Notes under the pieces: generated by a model | What the model was told of the DNA's origin: nothing | Databases searched by the model: none | The model's input: the letters and a program-made list of their open reading frames with translations, nothing else | NCBI GenBank assembly: GCA_003339415.1 | Contig: PDHQ01000155.1 | Location: 16,332-80,331, forward strand | Source: Ophiocordyceps camponoti-saundersi (nom. inval.) | Lineage: Eukaryota > Ascomycota > Sordariomycetes > Hypocreales > Ophiocordycipitaceae | Reading direction: 5' to 3' | Length of the DNA: 64,000 nucleotides | Shown here: piece by piece, positions 35,601 to 49,091 of the stretch | How positions within the stretch are numbered: position 1 is the first letter of the stretch | Layout: every line of letters starts with the position of its first letter | Program-made: the position numbers and the translations under genes

Positions 35601-36420
35601 CTTACGAAGAGGACTAGGGCACCTACGGGCAAGCTACTAGGTCGGATAAAGCTTTTCTAAAAGAGGTCTCGTAATATCTTTTTAAGGATAAGTAATTCCT
35701 CCCTTAATATATTATAAAAAGAGCCGAATAAGATCTAAAATTCTTTACTATCTACTTTTTTCTTAAGTAGTATATAGTAATCTATATTTTTTTTATATAA
35801 ATTTAACTTATCTATTTCCTATTTATAGAAAAGGGGAAGTATATTATAAAATTCTATTAAGATCTATTCTTATAGTTAGTTATTTATTAAGGGAATCTTA
35901 TCTTATAACGCTTTCTCTATATTTTTAACTCTTACCGCTTAGATCTCTAGGTATTCGGTAGGGTCTTTCTTCTAATAGCGTAGTTCTTTTTACCTCCTCC
36001 TTACTTCTCCGACGAAAGTTAAGCTATAAAGGTATACCGCGTTCGAGATCTCCTTTATTAATTAAAAGCGAGTACTAGTAACCCGTACCTATTACTATAA
36101 ATCTCTATACTATACTTATTTTTCGTAAAGGACTAAGTAAGATTTTATATATTATAGCTAAGGCTTACTAAGAATAATCGGGAAATCGAGATCTAATATT
36201 ATATATACTATAATTAATTAACTAAAGCTATTTATCTTAAATAAGAGCTAAGTAATATTTAATATTTTTAGTCCGCTTATTATTACTCTTTTTACTTATT
36301 AAGTTAGGATTCTTTCTATTAATATTTATAAGTTTTATATTAGCTACGGGTATATTATAAAATAGCTTTTATAGCTTTTATTAACTAATATATTTATTAG
36401 TTTTAAGTTATTTAAAATTA
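32640..36420 (-). pseudogene. Pol pseudogene of chromovirus copy 2
   Basis: Minus-strand frame with the same domains as copy 1. The RT segment [15 protein letters not shown] is near 35535-35585. The catalytic box near 35255-35290 reads Y-I-N-N-I-I-I-Y-S, both Asp now Asn. RNase H and integrase follow at about 33450-34860. The chromodomain lies near 32770-32940 with V-K-stop-K-G-Y. Stops are TAA/TAG at former Gln/Trp codons. The loss of both catalytic Asp residues makes this copy dead even apart from its stops. Confidence 0.92.
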
Positions 36421-36559
36421 CGGGAATCTTAGTAGATAGGGCTTATAGTTTAGAATAGAGGATATTTTTCTCTTCCTCTATTTATATTACCTTATCCTCT
36501 AGGACGCTACGATATTCCGGAGCTATTTTTTTCCTTAATTATTATCGGAATTATATTCC

Positions 36560-37900
36560 TTAATCTAAGGTAAGATTTCTATATAGTTAATACGGGTTTC
36601 TCCTAAAGCTTTTTATTATAGCTTTTATAAAAGTTAGAAATTATAGTTATATATAAGGTATATATTTATTCTATACTTAATATAAAAACTTAATATTTTA
36701 CGTTATTCTAATATTAATCTTTTTACTTACTTAGCTTAAGGGGTATTTTATAATACTTAGGTAGGAGTCTTATTATAACCGCCTTCCTTTCCTTTTAGCT
36801 TTTTTTTTTCTTATCTTTTATCGTATTTATTAAAATATCCCTATCTATATCTTTTCCTATATTTAGGTTTACGGGAACGCCCCTAGCGCCTCCTAAGTAT
36901 TTATTCGGGTTAGGTTAATATTTCTTAGCCGCCTTAAGGAAGCGTAAGGTTTATTTAAAAGACTAAGTAAGACTCTATAAGCGATTAATAAATAGAGAGT
37001 ATTCGTAAGGTATATCGATAATAACTAGAAAATCTTAAAGTATTAGGGAAAAGGCCCCGCGTAGCTAAGTTAGTTTTGCGGAATTATCCTAACCTATAAA
37101 TCTAATAGCGATTACTAAGACCTTTTCGAATTTAGGAATAAAGTCGCTAAATATCTATTTATTACGGTAAACTAAAGTCCGAAGCTTATCTTAAGCCTTT
37201 TTTCGTTCCTAAACGTTACTAAAAGTTCGATAAAGGTAGTTAAAGAAGTCCTTCGGGTGCCTCTTTTTATTAAAGCTACTAGATTACTAGAAGGCTAATA
37301 TTTTCCGTATTTTATCCTTAGAAAGGTAATTTAGGATCCGTACCTAAATATAATCCGTATTACTAGCTTTACTTTAAAGCTTATCGATATTATATTAGTA
37401 AACTAGCTAGCTTATAAAAAAGTAAAAGGAATTTAGTAATCTATTTTACTTAAGCTAAGGTTTTTTCTATCTTACGAGGGCTACGTCGATCTAAGCTTAG
37501 TTAAGCGTAGCTTTAGTAAAGGTTAGTTTAATAAGGTTTATTCGTAATATTTCCTTAAAAGCGTCCGCACGCGCGGCTATAAGTTACTTTACGTATTCCG
37601 CTTCCTTTATCGCGAGAAAAATTATAGCTTATTATTAGATAGTAGATTATACTTCTTATAATATAGCTTTTTACTCCGCTTCCTTATTTACGAGAAAGGT
37701 ATTAGCTTATTCCTTAAAGTGCTATTCTACGTACTTTAAGATCTATTAATAATATTCCTTCCTATCCTTTATTATATATTATATTACCTATATTTATTAT
37801 TCTAATTACTAAACTTATAGCTCTCGCTATAAGGGTTATTAATATCTACTAAGGCTAGCCTAAGATTACTAAAGCCCTTCTATTTAGTCCTATAAGTTAG
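36560..37900 (-). pseudogene. Gag pseudogene of chromovirus copy 2
   Basis: Minus-strand counterpart of 3960-5300. The CCHC zinc knuckle is at 36643-36684 and, as in copy 1, all four ligand positions read Tyr. Fragments of coding frame upstream match copy 1. No start codon can be placed. Confidence 0.7.
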
Positions 37901-37982
37901 CTATTCCGATCCGATCTAATCTAATTAATCTATTAATATTAAAAATAAGAGTAGAAATCTATAAGAAAAAGATACGTAATTT

Positions 37983-38282
37983 TATTATAAGATTAGTTAA
38001 AGAGGTGCTTATTTACTAAGCTATATATAATAATAATTATATATAACGAGCTTCTAAGGAAGCCGCACTTTAGCGTGCTAAATAGCTATATATACCGCTC
38101 TTTCCTTTAGAGCCTATTTGCCTCCCCGTTTAACTATCTTTTCCGTTCCGTTCCTTCTAATCCTTCCGCTGCGGGCCTCTAGGCCGGATAGCAGCAGCCT
38201 TATCGTTTAATCGCGAGGCTAATCCGTAAGTCTAATATTTAGGTTAATAACCCGAATATAATATAAGGGCTAGACCTTAATA
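37983..38282 (-). repeat. 5' LTR of chromovirus copy 2 (300 bp)
   Basis: Matches 30659-30958 full length; followed by duplication TATAT. It retains GCAG/CAG-type CpA sites near 38200 that are lost in other copies. Confidence 0.92.
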
Positions 38283-38287
38283 TATAT
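38283..38287. repeat. Target site duplication of chromovirus copy 2, right (TATAT)
   Basis: Matches 30654-30658. Confidence 0.75.
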
Positions 38288-39400
38288 AAAGCTAATAAAG
38301 TATATAAGCTTATAATTAGCTAGTTATTTTAATTATATTAAGGCTTAATATAAATATTAAGAGGTAAGTAAAATTAAAAGTTAAAGGTAAAGTTAAAGTT
38401 AAAGCTTAAAATACTAACTAAGTTATAAATATATTTAAAAAAGCTATATACCGTTATAATAAGAATAATATAATATATTAATAAAAGAGGATAGCTAAAT
38501 AGCTTACTAATAAATATAAAGTAATATAAAATAAAATAAAGTTTTAAATATAGCTAATAATAAATAATAGGAAAAAATCTAAATTAACTTATATAATATA
38601 TAAAAGTAAAATAAAATATTAAAGCTCTAATTTAATAAGATAATAATAATACCTTTAGTAAGCGCCCTAATAAAGTTAGCTGCCTTAATAGCTACTTTTA
38701 ATATTACTCTTACTATTATAATTATTAACGCTTCTCCTTAGAAGTTTTATATATTAATATTAATTTACTTTAAAATATTTAGTAAATAAATAATTATTAA
38801 TATTAGTAAAGTAAAAGGTAAGGAAAAGGGCGGAATAATAATAATAATAATAGTAATAATAAATATAATAATTAAATTATAAGTAAAGGTAATAATAATA
38901 GTAAATATAAAAAAGAAAATAAAAGCGGTAATAAGGAGCGTAAGAGTAGAGGCGCTAGTTTAGATAATAATAGCTATAATAATAATAGTAAAGTTAATAA
39001 TAAAAGTAAAAAAAGTAATAATAATAATAGTAAAAATATTTATAATAATAATAACTAATATTATTATTATTAGCTTAAAAAACCTTATTATATTATTCTT
39101 ATAAAAGTTTTAGTTAAATATATATTTAAAAATATTAAATATTTAATTTATTATATATAATATAATATATAATTTTAACTAAATATAAAATAATATTAAT
39201 TAAAAAATAATAAATTATATTAAAGTTAACTAATTTAAATATATTTTAAAAAATATTATTAAAATTTAATATATTTATAACTTAAATCTATTAAAGCTAA
39301 AGCTAAAGTTAAAAATAAAGCTAAAAATAAAAAATAAGGCGGTAGCTTAAATATTAATTTTTATTATATTAATATTAAGAAATAAATTAAAATAAATAAT
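38288..39400. other. Gene-free region with (AAT)n-rich low-complexity tract
   Basis: From about 38830 to 39080 AAT/AGT-type triplets dominate; read on the plus strand they give an Asn/Ser/Lys low-complexity peptide with few stops. The rest is AT-rich without a recognisable frame. It may be the edge of the degenerate element that follows. Confidence 0.4.
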
Positions 39401-40890
39401 AATTTAAGAAAATAAGGAGAGGGCGAATAAAGTTAAGGGGGTAAGCGGAGCGGAGAAGGTAAGTAATATAAAGAAAAGTAAGGAGGAGTAGGAAGCGGGG
39501 GAGATAAAAGCTAGAAAAGCGGCGAAAAAAAAGTTAAAGCTTAAGCTAAACCTTATTCGAATATTAAAATTATTTCTTACGGAATCCGCGTTAATAGCGT
39601 TAAAATATATAGCGGAGAGTAATAATAATAGCTTAAAAAATAAGCTTATAAAAATTAGAGGTACTATTAAGCGCGGAAAATAAAGTAAAAAGCGGGGTAA
39701 GAAAAGGGGTAAAAAAGCTAAGCGGGCTAAGTAAAGCTAAGTAAAATAAAAAGTAAAGCTAAAAGCGCGGTATAAAGTAAATAAATAGTAATAATTATAT
39801 AGTAAAGATATTAAAAACTATCTTTTATAGCTAAACTTTATATTTAAGTATTTTAATATATTTAAATATTATAAAATAATAAAAAAAAGTTAAATTAATA
39901 AAAGCGTTATAAATAAATAAATTATAAAATAAAAAAGCTTATAATAGCTTTATAGCTAAAAGCCTTATTAAAGTTTTTATAATTTTAAATTAAATTTATA
40001 GGAAATATTAGTAAAAGTATCCTTTTATAAATAATTAATTTATAATATAAAGTAAAATAAGCTATTATTTTATTTTTTTTATTATTATAAAAGTAATAAA
40101 GAGTTATAATTATAAGAGTATTATAAATATAAAAAAACCTATTAAGGCTAATTTTACTATTATAAAGCTAAGTTAAGGCGCTATTTAAAAATTTTAGAAA
40201 TCTTTAATAAATTTATAAAGCGTTATTAAGTTTTAATTAAGGTAATTTATTAATAAAATATCCGAAGAACTAGCTATATTTTTAAAGCTTTCCTTTTTTA
40301 AAGTTTTAGTAAAGTTACTATTTTTTATAAAAATAAGCTTTTAAAATCTTAAGGGACTAAGAGGCGATATCTAAGATTTATACTGAAATAGTAAAAAAGG
40401 ATTAAAAAGATTTAAAAAAATATAAGCGGGGCGGGGCTAACTTTTATAATATTAGCGAAAATATATAATAATTTTTTTAGAGGCGGAGTAAATATAAGCT
40501 ATAAGCTTTTTATTATAAAAGAATTAATAGCTATAAATAGCGTAGTATAATAAGTAAATATTAATAAAAAAGATAAAAGTTTTAGACTTTATATAATAAG
40601 AAAGGGTTACTTAATATATTTTAAAAATAATATAGAGGTATTTAAACTAAGTTATAGCTAGCTATTAAAAGATAAAGCTTTTAAGTTTTTTACTTAGCGG
40701 GGTTAGAGCGGAGTAAATTATAGCGCTAAAGGTGATTATAAACTTAATAACTTTAATATAAATTTCCCTTACTTAAAGGAGTAAAAAGCTTTAAATAAAT
40801 AAAGTAAGCTTAGTTAAAGCTAGCTATTAATAAGCGAGCTTTTTTATAAAATAATAAAAATATAACTTTTACTAAAATTTATAATAAATC
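39401..40890 (+). other. Unclassified RIP-mutated repeat sequence, basic coding trace at its start
   Basis: At about 39420-39700 a plus-strand frame reads Lys/Arg-rich sequence with a short hydrophobic-acidic patch (F-L-T-E-S-A-L-I-A-L-K-Y-I-A-E-S). The part after 39720 is too degraded. GC is locally higher (AGCGGAGCGGAG-type). Family unknown. Confidence 0.35.
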
Positions 40891-41480
40891 TAAACCTTAA
40901 ATATATATATTTCTTATATAAGTTAAATAATATTCTTATTAAGGATTAGCAGAGTTATATTAGTAAAGTAAGCTTTTATAAAATAAAGGAATTTACTTTT
41001 AAATAGCTAAAAAGTTATTTTATACTTTATTACCTAATTAAAGTAAATATTTTAAGCTTATTTAAGCTAATAGCGAACTTAAGTAAAGATATACTTAATA
41101 TTAAAAATATTAATATTATTTATAAATTTAATAGTAAATATATTAGTTACTTATTCTAAGCGCTTATAAAAAGATAAGATATATAAGATAAATAATACCG
41201 AAAAGAGCGGAAAGCTTTAAGGGACTTTAATAAAAATAAGGAAAAAGTTTAATAATTTACTATTAACTTTTAAGCGGGAGGTATAGTTAAAAAAGGAAAA
41301 GTAAAAAAAAGCTATAATTTATTTAAAAAAGCTAAGAAAGTTAAGGATTTCTATTAGCTTAAAATATAAAATATAGTTAAAAGCGCTTATTATATTTAAT
41401 ATTAAAAAAAAAGTAAAGCTTTAAAAGCTTTAAATAATATAAATAAACTTTATTAAAAAAAAAATAAGGCGCTATTAGTA
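40891..41480 (+). pseudogene. Degenerate ORF of unknown function
   Basis: A plus-strand frame of nearly 200 codons is readable with TAA/TAG stops only. Its central segment is strongly charged (around Y-R-K-E-R-K-A-L-R-D-F-N-K-N-K-E-K-V near 41200-41250) and is followed by a Gly/Lys-rich stretch. This looks like the C-terminal part of a transposon protein, but I recognise no family. Confidence 0.4.
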
Positions 41481-44140
41481 AACTAATTAAGCTAGTTACT
41501 TATTTAACCTTATAATAAGATTCCTATAAACTCCGCTATATAGGATATTTTCTTCGCTATTATAGTTTTAAAGATCTTATTTATAATATTAAGAAAGGAA
41601 ATAAGATAATAGCTACTCGGAGTTTAATAAACCTTTAAGCTTTTTCCCGCTTTCTAAAAAACTATAATATTAAAAGTCTAATATTAAATAAAGAAATATC
41701 TATAAATAATATATTTTTAAAAAAGCTTAGTTAAAATTATTATAAAGGGTTATTTATAACTTTTTAAGAACCTAATAAGGATATTATTAAGCTTAGTAAA
41801 TTTTTATAATATAATATTAAAAATAATAAATTAGATTTATTTTTAGTAACTTAGGAGGGAATATTTATTAAGGGGAAGGGGTTAGAAATAGGAAAATATA
41901 AGGTATTTTCTAAAAAATAAGGAAAAAACTTATAAATTAAAAGCTTTAATTTTTCGGAGAAAAATAATTAAAAAATAAAGTTTATATTTTATTAAAAACA
42001 AAAAATATATATAAGTTTTAAAAAAGCCTAGCTATAAAGTTTTACTTACCGGGCTATAAACTATATAATATTAAAGTTACCGCTTAAAAAGGTAAAAAAT
42101 TACCTTTAATTATTTTTTTTCGCTTTTTTTATAAGTAATTTTTATTATATTATAATATTATAATATATTTATTAATAATTAAAGTTTCGCTATATTTCTT
42201 AATACCGCTTAGTATATTTTATATTTAAAATTATAAAAATAATTTTTAAAATTTATTATAAGTATAAATAAAAATTATATTATTAAGGTAATTTTAAAAC
42301 TATTAAGTTAGCTATAATATTTAATTATTTATATAGCTATAATATTAACTTTTTAATATTTACTTTAAACTCCGCTTAAATAATAAAAAATAAAAAGCAG
42401 TTTTTTATTTTTATTTATAAGATATTAGAGTTAATATATTTTTAGCGCGGTATTAAGGTAAAGTTTAAAAAAAAAGTAATAAATAACGTAAATTAGGGGA
42501 TATAATTAAAGCTAAAAAAATTAAAATCTAAGCTAAGGTATATAAGGGAATAATTAAGCATATTTTAAATTAGGTTAATAATATTAGCTTATCGCTTATA
42601 TACCTCCTAAGTAATTTTATAGGAAAAGGTAAGGAGTTTAAGGCGGAGTTAATAAAAAGCGGAAAAAAGCTCCGTAAAATAAGGGGAGGTATATTCGTAA
42701 AGGTTCTAAGAGGGGTAATAAGCGTGAAAATTACTAAGAATAACTAATAAAGCGGAGGCGGAGGCGGAGTATAAGGAGGGAGGAGGAGAAAGTAAGTATA
42801 AAAAAAGTTTAGCGTATATTTTAAATAGTAGGGAGTAAATAGTAAATACTTAGGGCTTATTATAAAAGGAAACTTTAATAAAGTTAAGCTTTATAAGAAA
42901 ATCTTAGTTACTAATTTTATATTATTTATATATATAAAGAAAGGCCTTATTTTTATTTTAAATAAAGTAATAAGAAGCGAGTTTAAAAAGTAAAGGGTAA
43001 TTATATATATTAAGCTAGAATTTTTATATAGCGATAATATTATAGCTTTTTTTACTAAATAAGGTAAGCTAAATAAAATAGTTAATCTTTTATATATTTT
43101 ATAATAAGGTTATAATTTTTATAAAGATTAAATATTAAGAATAGTTATTTATAATTATTTTAATTATATAAACTTTATTAATATAAACTTTACTTAAGAT
43201 TATTATAAGGCTAGTTATAAGTTATAAAGTTTATTATATAGCTTATAGCTTTTATACGTATTATTAAGTTAGGAGCTTTTTAGGGAGACTTAAGTAAATA
43301 GCGTATTATAAAAAAATCGCTAAAATATATATTTAAGGGATTTATAATATACTCGCTTTCTTAAAAAAATTATAATAAAGCTTTTGCTATTTTTATAAAG
43401 TTACTACTAAGTAAAGGCCGGAGGTTAAGTAGCTTATAATAATTAAAAAAAGTAAAGTTTATTAAAAAAGCTAAACTTAGTATAGCTTTATTTTTTTTAA
43501 GACTCTAAGTAATCTTTTAACTATATAAAATATATACTCTTATATAAAATATAATAATAAGGTTTTTCTCTTTTCTATATAAGGTAATTTTCTTCTCTAC
43601 TATTATATAAAGTAGCTATATAATATTTATATTAAAGGGGCTCTTAGTAATATTTAGTAATATACTTAAATTAGAAATATTTATAATATTACTTAAAATA
43701 TATAAAATCCTTATAAAATTTATAATAAATTATCTCTGCGTTTATAATTACTTTATTTAAGTAAAGCTTATTTATATTTTTTATATTATTAAAGCTTATA
43801 ATAAAATAAGTCCGTAAGGCTTTTTTATTAGTAATATACTAAAATTAAAGCGCTTTTACTTAAATTATATTAACTTTATTTACCTTCTTAATAATACTAA
43901 GTAGCGCGTTATAATTATAATTAGCTATTAAGGTTTAAATACCTTTAATAATAATAATATAAGTTTAGTATATATACTTAGCTTTTATTTTAAAAGCTTA
44001 AGCTACTTATTTATTTTTAAAAGTAAAATTTTTATATTTTAAGTTAAATATAATAATAAAATTACCGCTAAAAAGTTAATATATAATAATTATTATAAAA
44101 TAGCTTATAGCTTTATTAACTTTCTAGATAATTTTTTAAG
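41481..44140. other. Degraded repeat sequence without readable gene
   Basis: About 2.7 kb of RIP-mutated DNA with a few GC-rich islets (for example GCGGAGGCGGAGGCGG near 42750). I see no domain, LTR or RNA gene. It presumably belongs to the same unclassified element as its neighbours. Confidence 0.4.
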
Positions 44141-44820
44141 GAGAGGGCGCTAAAACCTTATTAATTATTAAAATATCTTTTACCGATATAACTACCTCCC
44201 TTTTTATTTTTATAAGAACCGGCTATATAAAGGGCGCTATAAGGAGGATAAAGTTCGAGGCGGAGTTTATAATTACGCTAGCCTAAGTTAAAGCTTCGAG
44301 GGCGGAGTCTAACTTCTTACTTATTACCTTATAAAAAGCAGCCTCGATTAACTTTTAAATAATATAAGAGATAATAATAGGAAAGCTAAATAAATTCTTA
44401 GAGGCTTATTAGCGTTATTAAAGCTTAGTAAATATTATATTAAAGATACCTTATATAGGGTAAAAATCTTATATAGAGATTACTTTAGTAAGTTTTTTAT
44501 ATATAAATTTTAAGATAAAATTTATTAAGGTTTAAAAAATATTAATAAATAAGTAATTAGAGTTAATAGCGGTATTAAATTAACCTTTACTTATATATAG
44601 GTATTATCGGGATTAGTTAAGCCCCTTAGTTCTATTATTAAATATTATCGGTATTAATAATAAACTAAGAGGCGGACCGCCTTATAACTTTACGTTTAAG
44701 GTTATTCCCTTAGCGGAGTTAAACTCTAAGAAGTAGAAAGTATTAAATTCTTATAATATTATAGCGTTAAGTATAAATAGGGACCCCGATTATTTAAAGT
44801 TATAAAAAGTTATTCTTATA
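44141..44820 (+). pseudogene. Degenerate ORF of unknown function adjoining X1 copy D
   Basis: A plus-strand frame of about 220 codons is relatively clear, with stops of the RIP type only. It contains K-F-E-A-E-F near 44250, a G-G-P-P-Y-N-F-T-F-K segment near 44670 and N-R-D-P-D-Y near 44780, giving a credible soluble-protein composition. The family is not recognised. The frame ends where X1-type sequence begins at about 44826. Confidence 0.42.
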
Positions 44821-44825
44821 CTTAG

Positions 44826-47534
44826 TATATTACTTAGTATTTATAAATATTATAGCTTTAAGCTAGATATATTTTAATAAGTAATTTATAATAACTATTA
44901 GGAAACGGGGCTAGGACTTTTAGATAGCGAGTAGCTTAATTATAAAGTTTATAAAAAGGGTTATTTAAAACTATTTACGAGGGGGTAGCAGCTAAAGTAA
45001 CCCTTAATAGCGTTAATACTTAAAGTAATCTTTATAATAATAATAGTTATAAACGAAATATATTATATTTATAAATATATTATTTTAATAAAACTTATAT
45101 TAAAGAAATATAAAAGTAATATTCTTATTAAGGTATTTTATTATAAGGGAATTATAAGTTTATTAGATAAATATAATAGTTAAGAGTTCTTATTTAAGAA
45201 CTTAAAGATAGCTTTAGAATTATAACTATTTATAAGTAAAGATAAAATAGTTTATAACTTATTTATAAATACCCGCTTTTAGCGGAAACTTCTAAATATT
45301 TAACTAAACTACTTAGTAGCGTATATAATAAAGGGAATTAGTATAAAGAGCCTTTAACTAAAGGTTTTATAAGGTCCTATTATAGAAAGGGGCTAGGGCG
45401 TCTTAAGTAAAAGGCATAGCTATAAGGAACTAAGATAAAGCTAGGCTAAACTAAACTAGCTATAACTTAAAGGAGTAGATAAATATAAGCTATATAATCT
45501 AACTAAAGCGCTCTTTTATCTTATAGCGATCTTATTCTTACTATAAGAGCGCGTTAAGCTATAACGCTTACGCGCTAAGATAATATTAAAAGCGGAAATT
45601 AAAAAAATAAGCGTCTTAGCTTAACGCGCCTAATATTTTATTATAACTTTAAGCGTAGTAAAATACTTTAAGGCCTTATAATTTATAAAGATAAAGAATA
45701 GCTAGGTAATTTTATATAACTTAGCAAACTATACTTTAAAATAAGAAATAATAGTAAGAAGTTTTTTATTATAAATTATATAGTTTTATTTCGTAAATAA
45801 AAGTTTCTTAAAATAATATATAATAAGCTAGAAGATATAATCTAAGCTAAATTAGGAAAAATACTTACTAACTATTTTATTAGAATAGTTAGCTTTAATA
45901 ATAATATTATAATTTAAATCTTACTAAGTAAAGATAAAGGTAGAGATAAATATAAACTTAAGTATATTAAAAATAAGCTAGTATTTATTAATTTAATATA
46001 AAAGCGCGCCGCGTTTCGTAAGCTTAACTAAGGAGGCTATAAGGTTAAAAAAGTAAAATATAAAATTACGATAAAAGTTAGTAAACTTAAGAAAACTATA
46101 TATATTTTAAATATAAGTTAGCGCCTTTTATTTTAAAATTATAAAAACTTTAATAAAATTTAGCTATACTTTTTTACTAATATAAATAATAAATATTAAA
46201 TAATTTAACTTTATAAATAATAAAGTTATACTTATTAAAGTTAAGAAAAAACTTAGCTTAATAAAGATATAAAAATATAATATATACTTTATATTAATAA
46301 TTAAAATAAAAACCTTTTAAATAAATAAAAATATTATTTAAATATATTATAATAAAGTCTCTTAAGGAGTTACTAAAGGTAATATTAATATAACGCTAAA
46401 ATATAGTAAACGTATTTATAAAGCTAGAAAGGTAAATAAGGTATTTAAATAAACTAAACTAGGTATAAAAAGCTATAAAATATTCCTTACCTTTTATAAT
46501 ATAAAGCTTATAGAAAGCGGTATAAATATTAAGTTTTATAAACTAATAGGTACCGGAAAAGCTATAAAGCGTCTCCTTAATAAGTAAAAAAAGATAATAA
46601 TTTTACTTTATTACTTTATTTAAGGCGTAATATTTAATATAAAAGCGCTACTTACCTCTTAGCTTTTTTATAAGTAAAATAAAAGTAGCTATAAATAATA
46701 AGCTAGCGTAGATTTATCTTTTATTTATTAAGTTAGTAATTTATTTCTAAATTTTAAGGAAATACTTATAAAATATATTATAAAGTAAGTTTTAAGGTAA
46801 AAAGGGTAAAAAACTATTAAGTTTTTAGCGGAGTTAGATATAGTAATTATAACTATTATAGTAAGGGGGTAGCACGCTTACTTTTTCCTTATTAAAAAGG
46901 TTAGTAAAATCCGATATTTTTTTTAAAAAAACAGCTTATAATTAAAATAAAAGTTTTAATATATAAAATATAAAAAATATCTTATAAGCTAATAGTAAGG
47001 AATTAGTAACTAATATATTATTAAGATTTAAAATAAATAAAAGCTATAAAGATAAAGCTAAGAATAGCTATAATAAAATAAATAACTTATTAAAATTCGG
47101 AATATAAACTAATTAATTTACTAGTAAAGTAAATTATAATTTCCCGCTTATTAAAATATAATAAGATATTATTATACACTATTTAAGGTAAGCTAAAAAT
47201 TAAGTTTTAAATAAAGCTTAAAATTATATACGCTATTATAAGAGATTATTAGTTATTAATATTAGCTATAAAGCGAATAAGGTAGTAAATAAATAAATAT
47301 AGCTTAAAATATAAGCGCTAATAGTAGCGTATTTATATAATAATATAAATTACTTATAAGTAAAAAAGGGGAATTTACTTAAGTTAATAATATTATATAA
47401 AAAATTTACTTATAATAGCGTAATAATTATAGCTATTATTTACTTATATAATAATAAAAAAAGTAAAATTTATAAATATAAAAAGAAAAAAAAAGCGAGT
47501 TTATATTTTAATTAATATTTATAAAATAGTTATT
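44826..47534 (+). mobile_element. Element X1, copy D (internal part), interrupted by X2 copy E
   Basis: Follows copy A from about A 21100 to 23790. It carries the same long-ORF trace and lacks the left LTR and 5' part. At 47530-47534 it is cut by X2 copy E and resumes at 55338. Confidence 0.85.
47530..47534. repeat. Target site duplication of X2 copy E, left (TTATT)
   Basis: Matches 55333-55337 (TTATC) except one C/T position explained by RIP. The uninterrupted sequence exists in copy A near 23790-23810. Confidence 0.75.
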
Positions 47535-47720
47535 TATAAGGGTTTAGCCTTTAAGCTATCTGCGAGGAGGTAACTTTATTATTTAGAATAATTATAAAAA
47601 ATTATAGAAAAGGGGTTATAACGCCTAATAAGGGTAGGCGATCCGCGCGCGCGCCGCGCGCGGAAATAACTAATTACCTTACGTAACTTAGCTATTCGGG
47701 TATAGCCCGAATCCCTTATA
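47535..47720 (+). repeat. Left LTR of X2 copy E (186 bp)
   Basis: Full-length match to 55147-55332. Contains a CGCGCGCGCCGCGCGCGG-like palindromic GC block near 47645-47663. Confidence 0.92.
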
Positions 47721-47949
47721 TACCCCGCCGCCCTAAGAAAATAAAAATTCCGTCCCCGGTAAAAGTATAAGTTAAAATAAAATAAAAATTCCTCTATATA
47801 TTCCTTTTCCTTTCTTTTCTTTTTTTATATATTACTTATTTTAAAAATATTAACTTTATTATTATTACGCTATCGCCGCGCCGCCTCCTCGCGTTATTTT
47901 TTCTATTAGTATATTATTTTATTTATTATTTCGCTAATATATTAGCTAC

Positions 47950-49040
47950 GCCCTTAACGCTAACTTACGCTATAAAGGAGTATATAATATAAGGAAATAG
48001 CGATAATAAAGACGCTACGCTACTAATAAAGGTATTATATATATATACGCCTTACTTTAATAACTTTATAAATAAGAATATAGCTAAATATATCCGCGGC
48101 CGGGTAGTAGCCTATTAGGCGTATTATTTATAACGTAAGAAATATTTTTAAGAAAAGTACTTTTTCGTTAAAAATATACGCTTTTAGTAGGCTACTTATA
48201 ATTTATAAAATATAGCTACTAATAATAAAGCTATTTAGGAGCCCGCTTACGCTTATAAAAATAATACTCTTAGCTATTATATTATCTTAACGCTTATTTT
48301 TTAAGCTTACGCTAACTATTTTAGGATATAGCTTAATATTATATAACTCGCCCTTTACGCTATTATTAATATTTTTATATTTTTATCGCTTAAGCTATCT
48401 AGCTTTAACGCTCTTATCCCTTTTAGTAGTAATATTATCCCTATACTTATATTATTAATATATTATTATAATATAAGCGGTATTATAGCGTAATATTAAT
48501 AATACTAAGCTTAGTAATAAAGGTAAGTTATTACTAGCCTTAATATATTCGCCTCTTATTATAAAAAGTCTTTATAGTAGTAAGAGTAAACTTAGTAAAA
48601 TATTCTTACCTTATAGTAGGAGGAGGCGGCCGCTTAGGCTAAGGATTAATAATAGTAACTTAAAGCTAACCGTAATATTTATATAGCCCTCGCTAACCTC
48701 GCCGCCTTATTATTATTACCCCGCGCCCCTTATCGCGCCCTAGCTAGGTAAAATTAGCCGCTATAGTTACTATCGCTTATAATTAAAAGTTATAATTATT
48801 TATATAGCGTATTAATATCTAAGCTTAATATACTCCCGCGTAGCTATAATAGTTTAAGCTAAGTATAATTAGCTAATAATATTAAAAAAGAAAAAAAATA
48901 ATAAAATATACTAAATACGCTATAATAGTAAGAGGAAAAATAAAGATAAGAGGGGGGCGGGGTATAATAAGCTAAAAGGAATTTACTAAAAAGAAGGGGG
49001 AATTTACTTAATTATTTATTTAATTAAGTTTAAATAAAAA
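47950..49040 (+). pseudogene. X2 copy E 5' coding trace with Cys-rich motif
   Basis: From about 47995 the frame reads G-N-S-D-N-K-D-A. A Cys/Tyr-rich stretch follows (Tyr from TGY/CAY) spaced like paired C-x2-C motifs. The segment then reads R-K-K-Y-F-stop-E-K-Y-F-F, matching X1 copies A and B. This is the most conserved short motif of the X family outside the long ORF. A zinc-binding, nucleic-acid-binding Gag-type role is an inference. Beyond about 48200 the frame is hard to follow. Confidence 0.5.
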
Positions 49041-49056
49041 AATATATTTAAGGCCG

Positions 49057-49064
<8 letters not shown>

Positions 49065-49091
<27 letters not shown>

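Larger units (their letters stand above)
30659..38282 (-). mobile_element. Complete chromodomain Ty3/Gypsy LTR retrotransposon, copy 2 (inverted, RIP-inactivated)
   Basis: 7624 bp, same family as 3593-11206 but on the minus strand, with 300-bp LTRs at both ends and duplication TATAT. Domain order on the minus strand is Gag, RT, RNase H, integrase, chromodomain, then the antisense extra segment and the 3' LTR at 30659-30958. Differences from copy 1 are mainly transitions plus small indels. This copy keeps some residues lost in copy 1 (Arg before Phe in the RT G-G-L-R-F segment). Confidence 0.95.
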
